DNA from: Roseburia sp.
GTDB taxonomy: Bacteria; Bacillota; Clostridia; Lachnospirales; Lachnospiraceae
Length of the DNA stretch: 9,163 bases
Direction: 5' to 3'
Assembly: GCA_030844625.1 (NCBI GenBank)
Contig: JAUUNJ010000083.1
Coordinates: 1-9,163, forward strand
The notes under the pieces were generated by a model, which made no database searches, was not told the origin of the DNA, and worked only from the letters and a program-made list of their open reading frames with translations. Below are positions 1 through 6,559 of this stretch, in pieces. Both the position numbers and the translations under genes were made by a program. Every line of letters begins with the position of its first letter. Within the stretch, counting starts at the first letter, position 1.

Positions 1-128
1 CATAAGCCAAAAAGATTTCCTTTTGACTGAAATTCTTTTATTTTTTCTATATCTTTTGGATTAAAGTAACCTTTTCCATCTTTAAATAAAAAAAGTGTGT
101 TATCAAAATCACTTGCGAATACTTTCAT
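1..128 (-). CDS. HAD-superfamily (Cof-like) hydrolase, N-terminal fragment
   Basis: Read leftward from an ATG at 128-126, this frame stays open to the window edge, giving 42 residues that start MKVFASDFDNTLF. Residues 7-11 are DFDNT, the DxDxT motif I of HAD phosphatases, with the nucleophile Asp7 and the acid/base Asp9. A strong ribosome site (CAGGAGGA on the minus strand, 144-137) lies 8 nt before the ATG and fixes the start. The following residues (NPKDIEKIKEF) fit the helix that follows motif I in Cof-type sugar-phosphate phosphatases, but the cap and motifs II-IV lie outside the window, so substrate and subclass cannot be told. It is divergent from the MATE/frlD unit and shares its promoter region. 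A phosphosugar phosphatase linked to the neighbouring pathway is possible but only inferred from position. Confidence 0.8.
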   Translation of the reverse strand, partial: MKVFASDFDNTLFLFKDGKGYFNPKDIEKIKEFQSKGNLFGL

Positions 129-188
129 CTAAATTTTCCTCCTGATAATATTAAGTGGATTTTATTTTAGTAATTAAAAAACTTTCTA

Positions 189-217
189 TTGAAATAGTAT
201 AACACAACTGGTACAAT
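189..217 (+). promoter_or_regulatory. Promoter P1 for the MATE-frlD unit
   Basis: TTGAAA (189-194), a 17-bp spacer, then TACAAT (212-217). The TGG directly before the -10 box (209-211) forms an extended -10 element. The start of transcription would fall near 224, leaving a leader of about 48 nt before the ATG at 272. The same spacing and the same TGG before the -10 box recur at 5257-5285 and 7650-7678. Confidence 0.65.
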
Positions 218-225
218 AATATCAA
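196..225 (-). promoter_or_regulatory. Promoter for the leftward HAD gene
   Basis: On the minus strand TTGATA (225-220) is followed after 18 bp by TATACT (201-196), a good sigma-A promoter. It would place the start of transcription near 189, about 60 nt before the HAD start codon. It overlaps the rightward promoter almost completely, so the two polymerases would compete. Confidence 0.55.
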
Positions 226-248
226 GAATTGGAGCCTAAATAAAACCA
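206..248 (+). promoter_or_regulatory. Shared 43-bp promoter element, copy 1 (candidate operator)
   Basis: AACTGG (206-211), then AATTGG exactly 21 bp later (227-232), then AACCA (244-248) after 11 bp. The last two blocks give the dyad TTGG-N13-CCAA. The same three blocks at the same spacing occur at 5274-5316 and 7667-7709. The first block overlaps the extended -10 element; the other two lie in the transcribed leader, where promoter function does not explain them. A repressor or activator site, or an RNA leader motif, would fit. The function is inferred. Confidence 0.5.
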
Positions 249-271
249 AAAAGTAGAAAGTAGGTGAAATT

Positions 272-1615
272 ATGCCATCCGGCAGAAAGGTATTCCTGAA
301 AGAATTTTTTGTTTTAGCACTTCCTATCATGCTGCAGCAATTATCGGGAACTATCTTAAACATTTGTGACACAATAATGGTAGGAAAAATATCGGATAAA
401 GCTATTAGTGCGGTAACAGTAGCGAATAAAACATATTTAATATATGCCCTATTTATATTTGGAATAACCAGCGGCATTATGATGTTTATGAGTCAGTATT
501 ATGGTGCTGAAAAATATAAGTTAGCGAAAAAAACATTAAAGTTCGGGTTAGAGGTATGTATAGTAATTGCAGCCATATTTGTTGTTGCAATCGTATTATC
601 CCCACAGTTTTTTATACATATTTTTGTAAATGGAAAGGAAATATTATCTTTAGGCACAAAATATATAAGAATCGTAGTGTGGTCTTATATTCCTATGGCA
701 TTAAGCCAGATGCTTGCAGTATATTTCCGCGTATTTAAAAAACAAAATATACCCGGTGCAATGAGTGTGGTTTCCGTTGGGCTGAATGTTTTATTTAACT
801 ATATGTTTATCTATGGAAAATTGGGAATGCCAAAACTGGGGATAGAGGGAGCAGCAATTGCGACTACAGCAGCAAGATATATAGAATTTATTGTTTTATT
901 TACGATTTTAATGATATTTAATAATGGAAAAGAAATCTTTATGGCAAGTGACATAAAGTTAAATACTTTAAAGAAGATAGAGATAATAAAGAAAACAATT
1001 CCATTAATGTTCAATGAAGGAATGTGGGCAATTGCACTTAGTTTAGTTTTTAGAAATTACTGTCATGTAAGTGAAACATATATTCCGGCAATTACGGTAG
1101 TAGACAACGTTTTTGATTTGTTAAATGTAGCGTTTTATGGATGTTCAGTGGCGGCAGGAATTGTTATAGGAAAAGTACTAGGTACAGGTGACATGAAAAA
1201 GGCGTGGAGGACATCGAAAAGGCTGATTGCTATTTGTCTTGTGACAAGTATAACAGGTTCGGTTCTTATATGTGCACTTTCGGGTGTCCTGCCAAGATTT
1301 TTCTCATTGACAGGAAAGATATTTACAATGGCAACGACTTTGCTTATAACGAAGGCAGCATTTGGCTGGACACAAGGTTACAGTGAAACAATATATTACA
1401 TTATAAGAGCTGGCGGAGATGTAAAAGCGGTATTGGTAATTGACGGTTTATTTATGCTGTATGGTCCGTTTCTAATGAGTACGATTGTTTCCTATGGAAC
1501 AGATTGGCCAATACAGATTGTTTATTTGTGTACGGAAGTAACATACATTATTAAAATAATCGTTGCTACATATTTCTATAGGAGAAAGAAATGGTGTAGA
1601 AATCTAACAGAGTAA
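272..1615 (+). CDS. MATE-family efflux/transport protein, first copy
   Basis: A 447-residue polytopic membrane protein with about 12 hydrophobic segments, the normal size for the MATE (NorM/DinF-like) family of Na+- or H+-coupled transporters. The family signature is clear near the N-terminus: ALPIMLQQLSG (16-26), then NICDTIMVG (30-38) with the conserved Asp33. The C-terminus is short and basic (RRKKWCRNLTE). The start at 272 follows AGGTGA at 262-267, a rather close and modest ribosome site, and matches the paralogue at its RKV/RKF segment. It heads the unit that also holds frlD, a SIS gene and a second MATE gene (3656-5029) to which it is clearly paralogous. MATE proteins are usually exporters of drugs or organic cations; here the substrate is unknown. 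Export of an amine product or toxic sugar adduct, or atypical uptake of the Amadori compound, are both only inferences from context. Confidence 0.9.
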   Translation: MPSGRKVFLKEFFVLALPIMLQQLSGTILNICDTIMVGKISDKAISAVTVANKTYLIYALFIFGITSGIMMFMSQYYGAEKYKLAKKTLKFGLEVCIVIAAIFVVAIVLSPQFFIHIFVNGKEILSLGTKYIRIVVWSYIPMALSQMLAVYFRVFKKQNIPGAMSVVSVGLNVLFNYMFIYGKLGMPKLGIEGAAIATTAARYIEFIVLFTILMIFNNGKEIFMASDIKLNTLKKIEIIKKTIPLMFNEGMWAIALSLVFRNYCHVSETYIPAITVVDNVFDLLNVAFYGCSVAAGIVIGKVLGTGDMKKAWRTSKRLIAICLVTSITGSVLICALSGVLPRFFSLTGKIFTMATTLLITKAAFGWTQGYSETIYYIIRAGGDVKAVLVIDGLFMLYGPFLMSTIVSYGTDWPIQIVYLCTEVTYIIKIIVATYFYRRKKWCRNLTE

Positions 1616-1623
1616 AAATCGTT

Positions 1624-1637
1624 TGAAAACGTTATTT
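1624..1637 (+). promoter_or_regulatory. cre-like sequence (possible CcpA site)
   Basis: TGAAAACGTTATTT matches 12 of 14 positions of the catabolite-response consensus TGWAANCGNTNWCA; the final CA is missing. It starts 9 nt after the stop codon of the first MATE gene, about 140 bp before frlD. Catabolite control would make sense for a sugar-amine pathway, but one degenerate match in AT-rich DNA is weak evidence. Confidence 0.25.
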
Positions 1638-1690
1638 ATATTCCAATTCGATAAAAGAATAAAGATAAAGAAATTATATAAGAAAGGATA

Positions 1691-1731
1691 AAAAGTGCAG
1701 ATCAAATATTTTTCTTTGATTTGCACCTTTT
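1691..1731 (+). terminator. Hairpin between first MATE gene and frlD (terminator or attenuator)
   Basis: GTGCAGATCAAA (1695-1706) pairs with TTTGATTTGCAC (1715-1726) around an 8-nt loop: 12 pairs with one G-U. An A-run precedes it and CTTTTC follows, so the shape is that of an intrinsic terminator with a short U-tract. I found no convincing promoter between it and frlD at 1774. It may therefore only partly stop transcription and lower frlD expression relative to the MATE gene, or stabilise the processed transcript. Confidence 0.55.
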
Positions 1732-1773
1732 CAGACATATGAAGTCTTGTGTTTGGAAAGATCGGTATAGATT

Positions 1774-2562
1774 ATGGTGAAAATAGGAGCAGTAGGTGAC
1801 AATTGCATAGATATGTACGATTATATTGAAGAACTTTATGTTGGGGGAAATCCTGTAAATGTTGCCGTATATATCAAGCGGCTTGGTGGAGAAGCCTGCT
1901 ATGCGGGAGTAGTCGGCAATGACGATTATGGTAAGTTGATAAAAGAAAAAATATCTGAAAAAGGTGTAGATGTTACGATGGTCAAGACAATGGACGGAAT
2001 GACTGCGATTAGTCATATTGAATTGATAGCTAAAGAAAGGGTATTTGGAGAATATGAAGAAGGAGTATTGCCGTTACTGACGTTGACAGACGAAGAACTT
2101 AAGAGACTGGCACAGTGTGACATTGTAGTAAGTAGTGTATGGAGTTATGCGGAAAACTATTACCAAAGATTAAAAGAACTGGGGACTATGACAGCAATGG
2201 ATTTCTCCACCGAATTGCAGTCCGATATTATAGACATAATCGGACCTTATTTAGATTACGCATTTTTCTCCTTTGAGGAGGGCAGAGACGAAGAATTAAA
2301 AGAATTTATGATGGATATCTATCGTCGAATAAAAGGGATAGTGATTGTTACCAGAGGAGAAGAAGGCAGTGTAGCTTATGATGGAAAAGAATTTATTTAT
2401 CATGGTATCTCACCCTGTGAGGTGGTAGATACCTTAGGGGCAGGAGACAGTTTTATTGCAGGATTTTTGTATGGAATGGCAGAGGGATTATCTATTAAAG
2501 ATAGCATGATCAAAGGAGCAAAGAACAGCAGTGTAACAATTGGATATAAAGGTGCATGGTAA
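1774..2562 (+). CDS. frlD: Fructoselysine 6-kinase (FrlD-type PfkB kinase)
   Basis: A cytoplasmic ATP-dependent kinase that would phosphorylate an Amadori compound, classically fructoselysine, to its 6-phosphate for a deglycase. At 262 residues it has almost the length of E. coli FrlD (about 261, from memory) and follows it closely: GDNCIDMY (8-15), GGNPVNVAVY (24-33), VGNDDYG (47-53), RVFGEYEEGV (89-98), and the C-terminal end YKGAW where FrlD has YHGAW. The PfkB signature 2 is DTLGAGDSF (219-227), with Asp225 the expected catalytic base. The ATG at 1774 is preceded in frame by a TAG at 1768-1770, so no upstream start exists; the ribosome site is weak (GGAAAG at 1755-1760, 13 nt away). It lies downstream of the hairpin at 1691-1731 and 27 nt before the SIS gene, with which it is surely co-transcribed. 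The exact amine carried by the substrate cannot be read from sequence. Confidence 0.9.
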   Translation: MVKIGAVGDNCIDMYDYIEELYVGGNPVNVAVYIKRLGGEACYAGVVGNDDYGKLIKEKISEKGVDVTMVKTMDGMTAISHIELIAKERVFGEYEEGVLPLLTLTDEELKRLAQCDIVVSSVWSYAENYYQRLKELGTMTAMDFSTELQSDIIDIIGPYLDYAFFSFEEGRDEELKEFMMDIYRRIKGIVIVTRGEEGSVAYDGKEFIYHGISPCEVVDTLGAGDSFIAGFLYGMAEGLSIKDSMIKGAKNSSVTIGYKGAW

Positions 2563-2589
2563 AAAGAAAATGAAAGAAGGTTATATCTT

Positions 2590-3699
2590 ATGAAAAAGGA
2601 TATGCAGTATTATGTAAAAATATCAAGTAAAGTTATGTTGGAAAATTTGAAGAGGAGAAAAGGGCTGACCAAGGAATTGGTTGAAAAATACATATTATCC
2701 GATAAAAAAGATATTTGTATTGTGGCTTCAGGTTCGTCTCTCAATGCAGTCATAACGGCAGAATTGTTTATGAACAAATATATTGGCTCAAAAGTCACTG
2801 TGCTGAGTCCAACAGAATATATGTATTACAGAAAGGCAATGGTAAAAGATAATTTTATGATTGTGATATCTCAAAGCGGCTGCAGCACAAATGTTATTGA
2901 GGCGGTTCTGGATATGAAAGAAGACGGAATAGAACCGGTAGCGCTTACGGGAGATCTTCATGGGAGTTTAAAGAGATATGTCAGCACATTAATAGAGTAT
3001 GGCGTGGGAAATGAGACTGTGGAATATGTTACGCTGGGAATGACCACACTTATAGAATATCTCATTTTATTTTCATTAGAAGTATCGCTTAATCAGGGAA
3101 TTGTTTCAGAACAACAATACAATGAAATCCTGAAAGATATTATTGTGTGCTGCAATACGAATGGGGAGGCTTATCAGAAAGCAATAGGTTTTACAGAGAG
3201 ATATTATGAAGATTTGTTTAAAATGGATAGAGCTATCATTGTGGCGGATGGAGCCAATATGGGAATCGCCAGAGAAGCGAGCCTGAAATTTGGAGAAACC
3301 CTGAAGATTCCAACGCTTTATTGCGAGAGCGAAGAATATGCACATGGTCCGAACATGCAGTTAACACCAGAGTATTCTGTGTTTTTTATTGATACAAATA
3401 ATCAAACAGATAGGATGTACGATATATTTAAAGCCACAGAAAAAGTGATACGACATGCGTATTTTGTAACCAATAAGCCGGTAGAGGAAAAAGATAATGT
3501 ATTGCGATTTGATGCAAGTGTTTTGCCGGAATTATCACCCTTGTTTACAGTTGTGTTATTTCAGTATATTTGTGCAAACGTAACAATAGAAAAAAATAAT
3601 TTTAAATGTCATCCATATTTTGAAGAATTTGATAAGGTAATAAAGATTAAGACAGATGAATATGAAGAGATATATAAAGCAAAGCAAGAAAAGAAATAG
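2590..3699 (+). CDS. SIS-domain sugar-phosphate deglycase/isomerase of GlmS/GfrE architecture
   Basis: A 369-residue cytoplasmic protein with two SIS folds. The first carries ASGSSLNA (46-53) and ISQSGCST (93-100), the phosphosugar-binding loops. The second carries GANMGIAREASLKFGE (221-236) and EEYAHGPN (248-255), which matches the catalytic end of the GlmS isomerase domain. Glu236 and His252 are 16 residues apart, as are the catalytic Glu and His of GlmS and of FraB-type deglycases. The glutaminase domain of GlmS is absent, which points to the GfrE/FrlB deglycase group rather than glucosamine synthesis. Its position 27 nt after frlD suggests it splits the 6-phosphate made by that kinase into hexose phosphate plus amine. 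A ribosome site AGAAGG (2575-2580) supports the ATG. The 3' end overlaps the next MATE gene by 44 nt. The general family is sure; the substrate is inferred. Confidence 0.85.
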   Translation: MKKDMQYYVKISSKVMLENLKRRKGLTKELVEKYILSDKKDICIVASGSSLNAVITAELFMNKYIGSKVTVLSPTEYMYYRKAMVKDNFMIVISQSGCSTNVIEAVLDMKEDGIEPVALTGDLHGSLKRYVSTLIEYGVGNETVEYVTLGMTTLIEYLILFSLEVSLNQGIVSEQQYNEILKDIIVCCNTNGEAYQKAIGFTERYYEDLFKMDRAIIVADGANMGIAREASLKFGETLKIPTLYCESEEYAHGPNMQLTPEYSVFFIDTNNQTDRMYDIFKATEKVIRHAYFVTNKPVEEKDNVLRFDASVLPELSPLFTVVLFQYICANVTIEKNNFKCHPYFEEFDKVIKIKTDEYEEIYKAKQEKK

Positions 3700-5029
3700 A
3701 AAATTTATCATTGAATTTATGGCTTTGGCATTGCCGATTATGCTTCAGTCTTTAACAGGTAATATTTTGAACATATGCGATACGATGATGGTAGGGAAAG
3801 TATCGTCTACGGCAATCAGTGCAGTTACTGTATCAAACAAAGTTTTTATGATTTTTTCTCTCTTTACCTTTGGTGTGGCAAGTGGAATCAGTATGTTTAT
3901 GAGCCAATATTATGGAGCGGAAGATATTGCAAAAGCTAAAAAGACATATAAGTTTGGTCTGCAATTATGTGTAATTATTGCATTATTGTTTTTGGCGGCA
4001 TTAATGATTATGCCGGAAACGCTAATCAGAGTATTTGTAAAAGGCGAGGATATCGTTCAACCGGCGCTTGCGTATGTGGCTATAGTGAAATGGTCTTATG
4101 TGCCTTTTGCTGTTAACCAAATATGTGCAGTACTCTTTCGAGTGTTTAAAAAGCAGCGTATTCCTATGAATGTTAGCATAATTTCGGTAGGAATTAATAT
4201 ATTATTAAATTACATATTAATTTATGGAAAATTTGGTTTGCCAGGTCTTGGGGTGGAAGGTGCGGCAGCAGCCACATTGATATCACGTTGTACAGAATGT
4301 GTTACATTGTTAGTGATAATTTTAATAGTCAATAACGGAAAAGAAATTTTTGCAAAAGGTTATGGTGCATTAAACAGAAGCGTGAAATTTCAAATCATGA
4401 AAAAAACGATTCCGCTTATGTTTAACGAAGGAATATATGCGATAGCACTGACATTAATATTCCGAAATTATTGTGTAGTAAATGAAACTTATATACCGGC
4501 AGTGACCGTAGTTGATAATGTCTTTGATTTGGTGAATGTGGCATTTATGGGGTGTGCTCATGCGGCAGGAATTGTTATAGGAAAAGTACTTGGTTCCGGT
4601 GATATGGAGGAGGCGAGAAACAAATCCAAAAAATTAATACTGCTGGGATTGATCGTAAGTTTGATGTGCAGCCTGATAGTAACATCTATATCTGGGTTTG
4701 TACCAATGTTATTTTCATTGACGGGAAATTTGTTTGGTATGGCAGCTACACTTCTTAGAACGAAAGCATTATTTAGCTGGAGCCAGGGGTATGGGCTTAC
4801 AGTATATTTTATATTGAGAGCAGGTGGAGATGTAAAAGCAGTACTTTTGTTAGATGGGTTGTTTAATTTATATGGGCCATTTTTGATTAGTACCATTGTG
4901 ACATATTGTACAGGGTGGCCTATCCAGATTGTTTATATGTGTACAGAAGCAACATATTTGTCGAAAATATTTATTGCCACTTATTTCTATAAGAGAGGAA
5001 AGTGGTGCAGAAACCTGACGATTGGTTAA
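3656..5029 (+). CDS. MATE-family efflux/transport protein, second copy
   Basis: A 457-residue paralogue of the first MATE protein, alike along its whole length: ALPIMLQSLTG (25-35), NICDTMMVGKVS (39-50) with conserved Asp42, MSQYYGAE, NEGIYAIALTLIFRNYC and the same tail KWCRNLT. The N-terminus carries about 13 extra basic residues (MNMKRYIKQSKKR) before the shared start of homology. The start is uncertain: ATG 3656 and ATG 3662 both lie inside the SIS gene and neither has a good ribosome site, so translation is probably coupled to the upstream gene. A stretch of 29 nt (4562-4590) is identical to 1151-1179 in the first copy, against a diverged background. Two non-adjacent copies in one unit point to duplication followed by specialisation, or to two related substrates. 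Substrate and direction of transport are unknown. Confidence 0.88.
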   Translation: MNMKRYIKQSKKRNRKFIIEFMALALPIMLQSLTGNILNICDTMMVGKVSSTAISAVTVSNKVFMIFSLFTFGVASGISMFMSQYYGAEDIAKAKKTYKFGLQLCVIIALLFLAALMIMPETLIRVFVKGEDIVQPALAYVAIVKWSYVPFAVNQICAVLFRVFKKQRIPMNVSIISVGINILLNYILIYGKFGLPGLGVEGAAAATLISRCTECVTLLVIILIVNNGKEIFAKGYGALNRSVKFQIMKKTIPLMFNEGIYAIALTLIFRNYCVVNETYIPAVTVVDNVFDLVNVAFMGCAHAAGIVIGKVLGSGDMEEARNKSKKLILLGLIVSLMCSLIVTSISGFVPMLFSLTGNLFGMAATLLRTKALFSWSQGYGLTVYFILRAGGDVKAVLLLDGLFNLYGPFLISTIVTYCTGWPIQIVYMCTEATYLSKIFIATYFYKRGKWCRNLTIG

Positions 5030-5053
5030 ACAGATAAAAAGGAGAAGAAGCAC

Positions 5054-5176
5054 ATGAAAAAGGTATTGAACAATATGGCAAAAATAGGAATGGAAATTTT
5101 GATGTATATTTTAGAGCATATATTTTTGGTAATAGGCATTATTGTCATTCTTGTTTTCGTTATTAGTAAATTATAA
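5054..5176 (+). CDS. 40-residue single-pass membrane peptide, unknown function
   Basis: A small open frame of 40 codons plus TAA begins at 5054, 24 nt after the second MATE gene. It has a clear ribosome site, AAGGAG at 5039-5044, nine nt before the ATG. The product starts MKKVLNNMAK and then becomes strongly hydrophobic: one predicted membrane segment at about residues 22-38, preceded by Glu21 and His22 and ending VISKL. Positive N-terminal charge and a short basic end fit a single-pass membrane peptide. I do not recognise the family. Position suggests the last gene of unit 1 and a possible partner of the MATE transporter, similar in principle to known small accessory subunits of transporters; that is inference. 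A chance frame is possible, but the ribosome site and the composition both argue for a real gene. Confidence 0.65.
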   Translation: MKKVLNNMAKIGMEILMYILEHIFLVIGIIVILVFVISKL

Positions 5177-5188
5177 GAATTTTGGTGT

Positions 5189-5210
5189 CAAAAAGACTGT
5201 TTTTGTTTTT
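5189..5210 (+). terminator. Weak possible terminator of unit 1
   Basis: CAAAAA (5189-5194) can pair with TTTTTG (5200-5205) around a short loop and is followed by TTTTT. The stem is only six pairs, nearly all A-T, so this is a poor terminator on its own. It is the only candidate between the small peptide gene and promoter P2. Confidence 0.25.
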
Positions 5211-5256
5211 ATATTTGAATTTAATAAAAAATTTAAAAAAAAATTTGAAAAAGGGG

Positions 5257-5285
5257 TTGCATTATATAAAACAAACTGGTATATT
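5257..5285 (+). promoter_or_regulatory. Promoter P2 for the first FrlB/FraB-like SIS gene
   Basis: TTGCAT (5257-5262), a 17-bp spacer, TATATT (5280-5285), with TGG (5277-5279) forming an extended -10 element. Transcription would start near 5292, giving a leader of about 130 nt. The distance from -10 box to start codon (144 bp) is nearly the same as at P3 (145 bp). Confidence 0.65.
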
Positions 5286-5316
5286 AAGAAAGCGAAGTGG
5301 ATTAATAAAAGAACCA
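5274..5316 (+). promoter_or_regulatory. Shared 43-bp promoter element, copy 2 (candidate operator)
   Basis: AACTGG (5274-5279), AAGTGG 21 bp later (5295-5300), and AACCA (5312-5316) after 11 bp, exactly as at 206-248 and 7667-7709. The dyad here is TGG-N13-CCA. Directly after it comes GTGCAC (5319-5324), and AACCA can also pair with TGGTT at 5326-5330 in the transcript. The regulator is not in the window. Confidence 0.5.
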
Positions 5317-5423
5317 AAGTGCACGTGGTTTTAATGATCTATTTCAAAAAAAGAGGAAACAAATTAAATTCAAAAAACAAAATGAAAAAGCGATGGATAG
5401 AATCGCAGAAAGAGAGGAAAAAC

Positions 5424-6476
5424 ATGGCAGAAGTAACAGAGAAGGTTATCTTACCAAAATTTGACAAAGAAAAATATTTTAAAGATGGTGAAATCGTATA
5501 TGGTAAGCGTGAAGAAGTTGAAGCAGCAGCAGACAAGGTTTGTGAAGATGGATTTAAAAATATTGTTCTTCTTGGTATTGGTGGAACAGAATTTGAACTG
5601 GAACCAGTGGAATATCAGGTAAAGAAATACAGTGATATTGATATTTCATCATACAACGCAGCAGATGCGAATACGGTTCATCCAAAAAACATCACAAAGG
5701 ATACAGTAGTTGTTACAGCTAGTGCCAGTGGTGATACAGTAGAAATCGTTGAGGCAGTAGAGTGGATTGCTCAGACAGGAGCTCAGATTGTTGCTTTCAC
5801 GAAAAAAGAAGGAAAGTTAGGAAAATTCTTAACAGAAAAAGGAAAGATTGTAATTGAGGCAGATGTTACAACAGGCGGATGTGAGTTCTCATATGTATTA
5901 TTTAATTTCCTTGCATTTAAGATTATGAATAATAAAGGGGCATTCCCTAAATATAAAGAGTTTGCAGATGGCATGAAAGGAGTGTTCAAAAACCTTTATG
6001 ACATCAGGGTACAGTTTGATGCCAAGGCTGAGGAAGCAGCAAAGAAATACTACAATGCACCATATAGCATTTTCTGTGGAAGCGGTGCAGCGTGGGGTGA
6101 GACATTACTCTTTGCTATGTGTATTTTAGAGGAAATGCAGTGGGTTAGAACCCGTCCTGTAACATCAGCACAGTTCTTCCATGGAACATTAGAATTGGTA
6201 GAAAAAGGAGTTCCTGTATTTGTAGTTAAGGGTGAGGATGAATATCGTGCTCAGGATACAAGAGTTGAGAACTTCTTAAAGAAAATCGGTCATGAGGATG
6301 CAGTTATTATTGATCTTGCAGAGTTTGCACTGGATGGAGTGGATAAAGAATTCAGACCAATTTATTCGCCAATGATCACAACAGCGCTTTTAACAGATAG
6401 AATGGCAAGTTATTATGAAACATATACAAAGCATAATCTTGCATATCGCCGTTATTATCGTCAGTTTGAATATTAG
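5424..6476 (+). CDS. FrlB/FraB-type Amadori-6-phosphate deglycase (SIS domain), copy A
   Basis: Expected to split a 6-phosphorylated fructosamine into hexose phosphate and the amine, in the cytoplasm. The frame is open from 5142, but the start is set at 5424 because the paralogue at 7818 begins at the same residue (MAEVTEKV against MSEVLEKV) and because GAGAGG lies at 5412-5417; the product has 350 residues. SIS features: LLGIGGTE (49-56), TASASGDTVE (98-107), CGSGAAWGE (218-226). Glu237 in EEMQW and His253 in FFHG are 16 residues apart, like the catalytic Glu/His pair of FraB (E214/H230 as I recall). The end RRYYRQFEY matches the RRYY...EY / RRYM...EY ends of FrlB and FraB. Unlike both, residue 250 just before FFHG is Gln, where they have Glu (GEFRHG, GEFFHG). 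It shares a unit with frlC. The family is sure; the amine is not. Confidence 0.85.
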   Translation: MAEVTEKVILPKFDKEKYFKDGEIVYGKREEVEAAADKVCEDGFKNIVLLGIGGTEFELEPVEYQVKKYSDIDISSYNAADANTVHPKNITKDTVVVTASASGDTVEIVEAVEWIAQTGAQIVAFTKKEGKLGKFLTEKGKIVIEADVTTGGCEFSYVLFNFLAFKIMNNKGAFPKYKEFADGMKGVFKNLYDIRVQFDAKAEEAAKKYYNAPYSIFCGSGAAWGETLLFAMCILEEMQWVRTRPVTSAQFFHGTLELVEKGVPVFVVKGEDEYRAQDTRVENFLKKIGHEDAVIIDLAEFALDGVDKEFRPIYSPMITTALLTDRMASYYETYTKHNLAYRRYYRQFEY

Positions 6477-6500
6477 AATATATAGAGGTTGTCTAACACT

Positions 6501-6525
6501 GGGGACGGGAAAATTTCCCGTCCCC
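6501..6525. repeat. GC-rich perfect palindrome in the gap between SIS copy A and frlC
   Basis: GGGGACGGG (6501-6509) and CCCGTCCCC (6517-6525) flank AAAATTT; the whole 25 bp reads as an inverted repeat around a single central A. It is far more GC-rich than its surroundings. No U-tract follows, so it is a poor terminator; frlC has its ribosome site AGGAGG only 20 nt further on. The preceding ACACT plus GGGGACGG resembles, from memory, a dispersed intergenic repeat seen in Clostridia genomes. A hairpin here would protect or separate the two messages. Confidence 0.6.
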
Positions 6526-6559
6526 CCTTCCTATAATAAAGAATCAGGAGGAGGCAGAA

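Noticed and set aside
1702..2016. Open minus-strand frame of 104 codons over the start of frlD
   Set aside because: It overlaps the well-recognised frlD, runs into the hairpin and shows no recognisable motif.
4558..4896. Open minus-strand frame of 112 codons
   Set aside because: It lies wholly within the second MATE gene, has no ribosome site and reads as a low-complexity complement of membrane-segment codons.
5240..5265. Sigma-54 (-24/-12) promoter, often found with mannose-family PTS operons
   Set aside because: TTGCAT at P2 and P3 resembles the -12 element, but there is no TGGCAC-like -24 element at the required spacing at either place, and both fit sigma-A boxes with a 17-bp spacer.
5142..5423. 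N-terminal extension of the first FrlB/FraB-like protein by 94 codons
   Set aside because: The frame is open, but it runs through promoter P2 and its leader, has poor amino-acid composition (Lys/Phe-rich), and the paralogue begins at the residue corresponding to 5424, where there is a ribosome site.
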